Assembly: GCF_900104795.1 (NCBI RefSeq)
Contig: NZ_FNTG01000002.1
Location: forward strand, 3,534,001-3,598,000
From: Burkholderia sp. WP9
GTDB taxonomy: Bacteria; Pseudomonadota; Gammaproteobacteria; Burkholderiales; Burkholderiaceae
DNA: 64,000 nt
Reading direction: 5' to 3'
Position numbers and translations under genes: made by a program. Below, one piece after another: positions 62,215 to 64,000 of this stretch. The notes below the pieces were generated by a model. It saw nothing but the letters and a program-made list of their open reading frames with translations, did no database searches and was not told the DNA's origin. How positions within the stretch are numbered: the stretch's first letter is position 1; every line of letters begins with the position of its first letter.

Positions 62215-62655
62215 ATGAACGATGATCCATCGCGATACGTCGCTATCGAGGATAGTTTGGGATCTGTTATCACTCGAGCGGCGAGGATAGTGGGTCGCGA
62301 AGCGGACCTCGCCGCCCGGAAAGTCGGATCGACTTACAGCCAGTTATCGGTGCTGTCCGTTATGAGGCGAAATGACACAACAACCCCGCGCGAAGTTGCG
62401 AAAGCGTTGGACGTTGACTCAGGTTACGTTTCACGGGTGCTGGATAAACTGGAGCAATGCGGTTTGCTTGAGCGGAAACGGAGTCTCTCTGACAGGCGTG
62501 TGGTGGACATGCGACTGACTAATAGAGGTGGGGCGCTTGCCGCGCAAGCGCCCGCTGTTGTCGATGAGACACTAAACGATCGTCTAAGGCGATTCAGTGG
62601 TGCAGAGATCGAAGAGTTACGCCGCTTGTTGGCGAAATTTGTCGACCGCGCATGA
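62215..62655 (+). CDS. MarR-family transcriptional regulator
   Basis: Regulator of 146 residues with the winged helix in SYSQLSVLSVMRRNDTTTPRE, AKALDVDSGYVSRVLDKLEQC and RKRSLSDRRVVDMRLTNRG. MarR proteins commonly sense phenolic compounds such as salicylate and repress efflux genes. The start is ATG at 62215; a TTG at 62203 is possible. It is 84 bp after the adaptor gene on the same strand, so it may be in the pump operon. Confidence 0.9.
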   Translation: MNDDPSRYVAIEDSLGSVITRAARIVGREADLAARKVGSTYSQLSVLSVMRRNDTTTPREVAKALDVDSGYVSRVLDKLEQCGLLERKRSLSDRRVVDMRLTNRGGALAAQAPAVVDETLNDRLRRFSGAEIEELRRLLAKFVDRA

Positions 62656-62721
62656 CGTTTCGCCGTCAGCCTTAGGTTGACCATAGGCGTGTTTTAAGCG
62701 CACCATCGTGATGAACGGGAC

Positions 62722-63948
62722 TTAGAACTTGTGTCGAACCCCAAGGCGCAAGCCGATCTGCTTATCCGATGAGGACGGCGTAAAGCCGGCGATATTCGCT
62801 ACAGCAGGTTGGCCCAATGAATCTCGTCCGTTCGCTCGTTGTAGTACGCAGAGGGTATAGATATCGGTTCGCTTTGAAAGATAATAGTCTGCACCTAGAT
62901 CGAGCTGAATATATTTCGCTCCGCCGTCGCCGGCGACCGAATTGCGCTGAGTATAGTCAAAGGCAACGCCGGCCAGCAGTGTCGGCGTGACCATAGCTCG
63001 CACGCTCAGCTCCGCGCTGGTGAAAACAGCATTGCCCGAATAGCGCAAAGGATTTGGGCCGGACGAGGACCCTAGCGATTCAAAGCGCGTGTTGGTTACT
63101 ACCGCACTAACGGTTGTCTGGCTGATCGTGTACGAGGCTCCGCCGCCAATAATCTCTAGCGTTTTGGCAGACGCATATCCTGCTAGACCGGGAGATGCTT
63201 CGGGCGCGCTAGGGGAGCCGAAAGAGCCGATGTTGTTGGCAGTCGCCAGTCCCTTGTTAGGCGTATTCCCATAAAAAGAAACGTTCGGATCTCTAGCGTT
63301 GAGGTATCCTGCACCCAATGAGAACGAGCCGCCGTTGTAGTTGACTCCCAAAGACCATATTTGATTCTGGGTCTCGCTGCCCGCCACACCGCCAAAACTA
63401 TATAGTCCACCCGCGCGGATGCCACGGAAGGTTGGTGTCGTGTATTTGATGGAGTTGTTGATACGGTTCGTGTTGCTCAGGTTGTCGACGTCGTTCAGAT
63501 GCGATGACATATAGCCACCCCAATACCCGGATGCCGAGAACTGCTGGACAGACTCGACCAACGGATCATATTGCCGACCGGCAGTCACGGTGCCTCTATT
63601 TTCGGACAATAATCCCACGTAGGCCTGACGTCCGAACTCAGCTCCGCCCTGTGCGAGCGCTCCGCTGTTTGCCATAAATCCGTTTTCGAGGACGAAGATT
63701 GCTTTCAGTCCGCCTCCGAGATCTTCGGTGCCGCGCAGGCCCCAGCGACTCCCAGACAGACCAGTGGTGTGCGCGTCGGTGAGCGCAACCTGACTGCCGC
63801 CTGTGGGTTGACCATTTAGCTTGCCGGTTTGTGCGTTATTGGTGTATGTCAGACCGACATCGATTAAGCCATATAGCGTTACGCTGCTTTGAGCGTGAGC
63901 AGTTCCCACAGTAAAAGCGATAATGCAGGCAGCAGAATACCTCTTCAT
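62722..63948 (-). CDS. Gram-negative general porin (OmpC family, Burkholderiales type)
   Basis: Outer-membrane porin of 408 residues. The signal peptide MKRYSAACIIAFTVGTAHAQ is followed by SSVTLYGLIDVGLTY, the standard start of the mature 16-strand beta-barrel. Also seen are GSRWGLRGTEDLGGGLKAIF and the terminal aromatic residue (RLGVRHKF) needed for barrel insertion. The start follows GGAGACCCC. It could admit aromatic acids for the pathways in this window (inference from place). Strand opposite to the MarR gene. Confidence 0.92.
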   Translation of the reverse strand: MKRYSAACIIAFTVGTAHAQSSVTLYGLIDVGLTYTNNAQTGKLNGQPTGGSQVALTDAHTTGLSGSRWGLRGTEDLGGGLKAIFVLENGFMANSGALAQGGAEFGRQAYVGLLSENRGTVTAGRQYDPLVESVQQFSASGYWGGYMSSHLNDVDNLSNTNRINNSIKYTTPTFRGIRAGGLYSFGGVAGSETQNQIWSLGVNYNGGSFSLGAGYLNARDPNVSFYGNTPNKGLATANNIGSFGSPSAPEASPGLAGYASAKTLEIIGGGASYTISQTTVSAVVTNTRFESLGSSSGPNPLRYSGNAVFTSAELSVRAMVTPTLLAGVAFDYTQRNSVAGDGGAKYIQLDLGADYYLSKRTDIYTLCVLQRANGRDSLGQPAVANIAGFTPSSSDKQIGLRLGVRHKF

Positions 63949-64000
63949 GGGGTCTCCGATTCTTATATATGGTTGTGTGTGCCTTGAGGAGGCACACAGG

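Overview
The window looks like an accessory, catabolism-rich region of a high-GC beta-proteobacterium of the Burkholderia/Paraburkholderia/Caballeronia group. The basis is the Burkholderiales-type porin, MHS-family transporters, the many LysR and IclR regulators, GGAGACA-type ribosome binding sites before most genes, and the IS66, IS30 and IS5 elements. The genus is an inference. I saw no rRNA, tRNA or CRISPR array.

Layout. 1-2000: truncated AraC-type regulator, an SDR, and a scrambled SDR/aldehyde-dehydrogenase remnant. 2255-5454: a frameshifted tannase/feruloyl-esterase lipoprotein gene and an MHS transporter. 6075-11085: an acyl-CoA operon (MaoC-like hydratase, family III CoA transferase, thiolase, internally deleted 3-hydroxyacyl-CoA dehydrogenase) divergent from an IclR gene. 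11181-20965: a second IclR gene split by an IS66 element, a VOC protein, an MHS transporter, an SDR, an ABM protein, and an epimerase gene split by an IS30-type element. 21171-33146: a ribB paralogue, an AcoR-like sigma-54 activator, an operon of flavin reductase, luciferase-like monooxygenase, zinc alcohol dehydrogenase and SDR, a LamG-like orphan, and an alpha/beta hydrolase split by a second IS66 element that carries a passenger gene. 33241-38651: LysR, frmR-frmA formaldehyde detoxification, LysR/SDR pair, ABM and tautomerase. 38971-43794: LysR divergent from an unusual operon of two luciferase-like oxidoreductases flanking two sugar-isomerase-like TIM barrels. 43965-53790: aryl-alcohol and salicylaldehyde dehydrogenases, a NahR-like regulator, and a complete salicylate-to-gentisate-to-fumarate/pyruvate set. 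53989-62655: two LysR genes, an IS5 element, an aromatic-acid efflux system (NodT/FUSC/DUF1656/HlyD) and MarR. 62722-63948: porin.

How the genes work together. The nag-type genes convert salicylate to gentisate and then to fumarate and pyruvate. The neighbouring dehydrogenases could feed salicyl alcohol and salicylaldehyde into them, and the efflux pump would relieve aromatic-acid stress. The most interesting unit is 21171-28093. Both the ribB paralogue and the flavin-reductase/monooxygenase operon have good -24/-12 sigma-54 promoters, and both carry a GCGACA/TGTCGC inverted repeat upstream, with the sigma-54 activator gene between them. This suggests that riboflavin precursor synthesis is induced together with a flavin-consuming oxygenase.

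All four IS elements have recognisable ends. Three have clear target duplications and the IS30-type element a probable 2-bp one. In the three split genes, removing the element plus one duplicate restores the reading frame exactly. The insertions therefore look recent.
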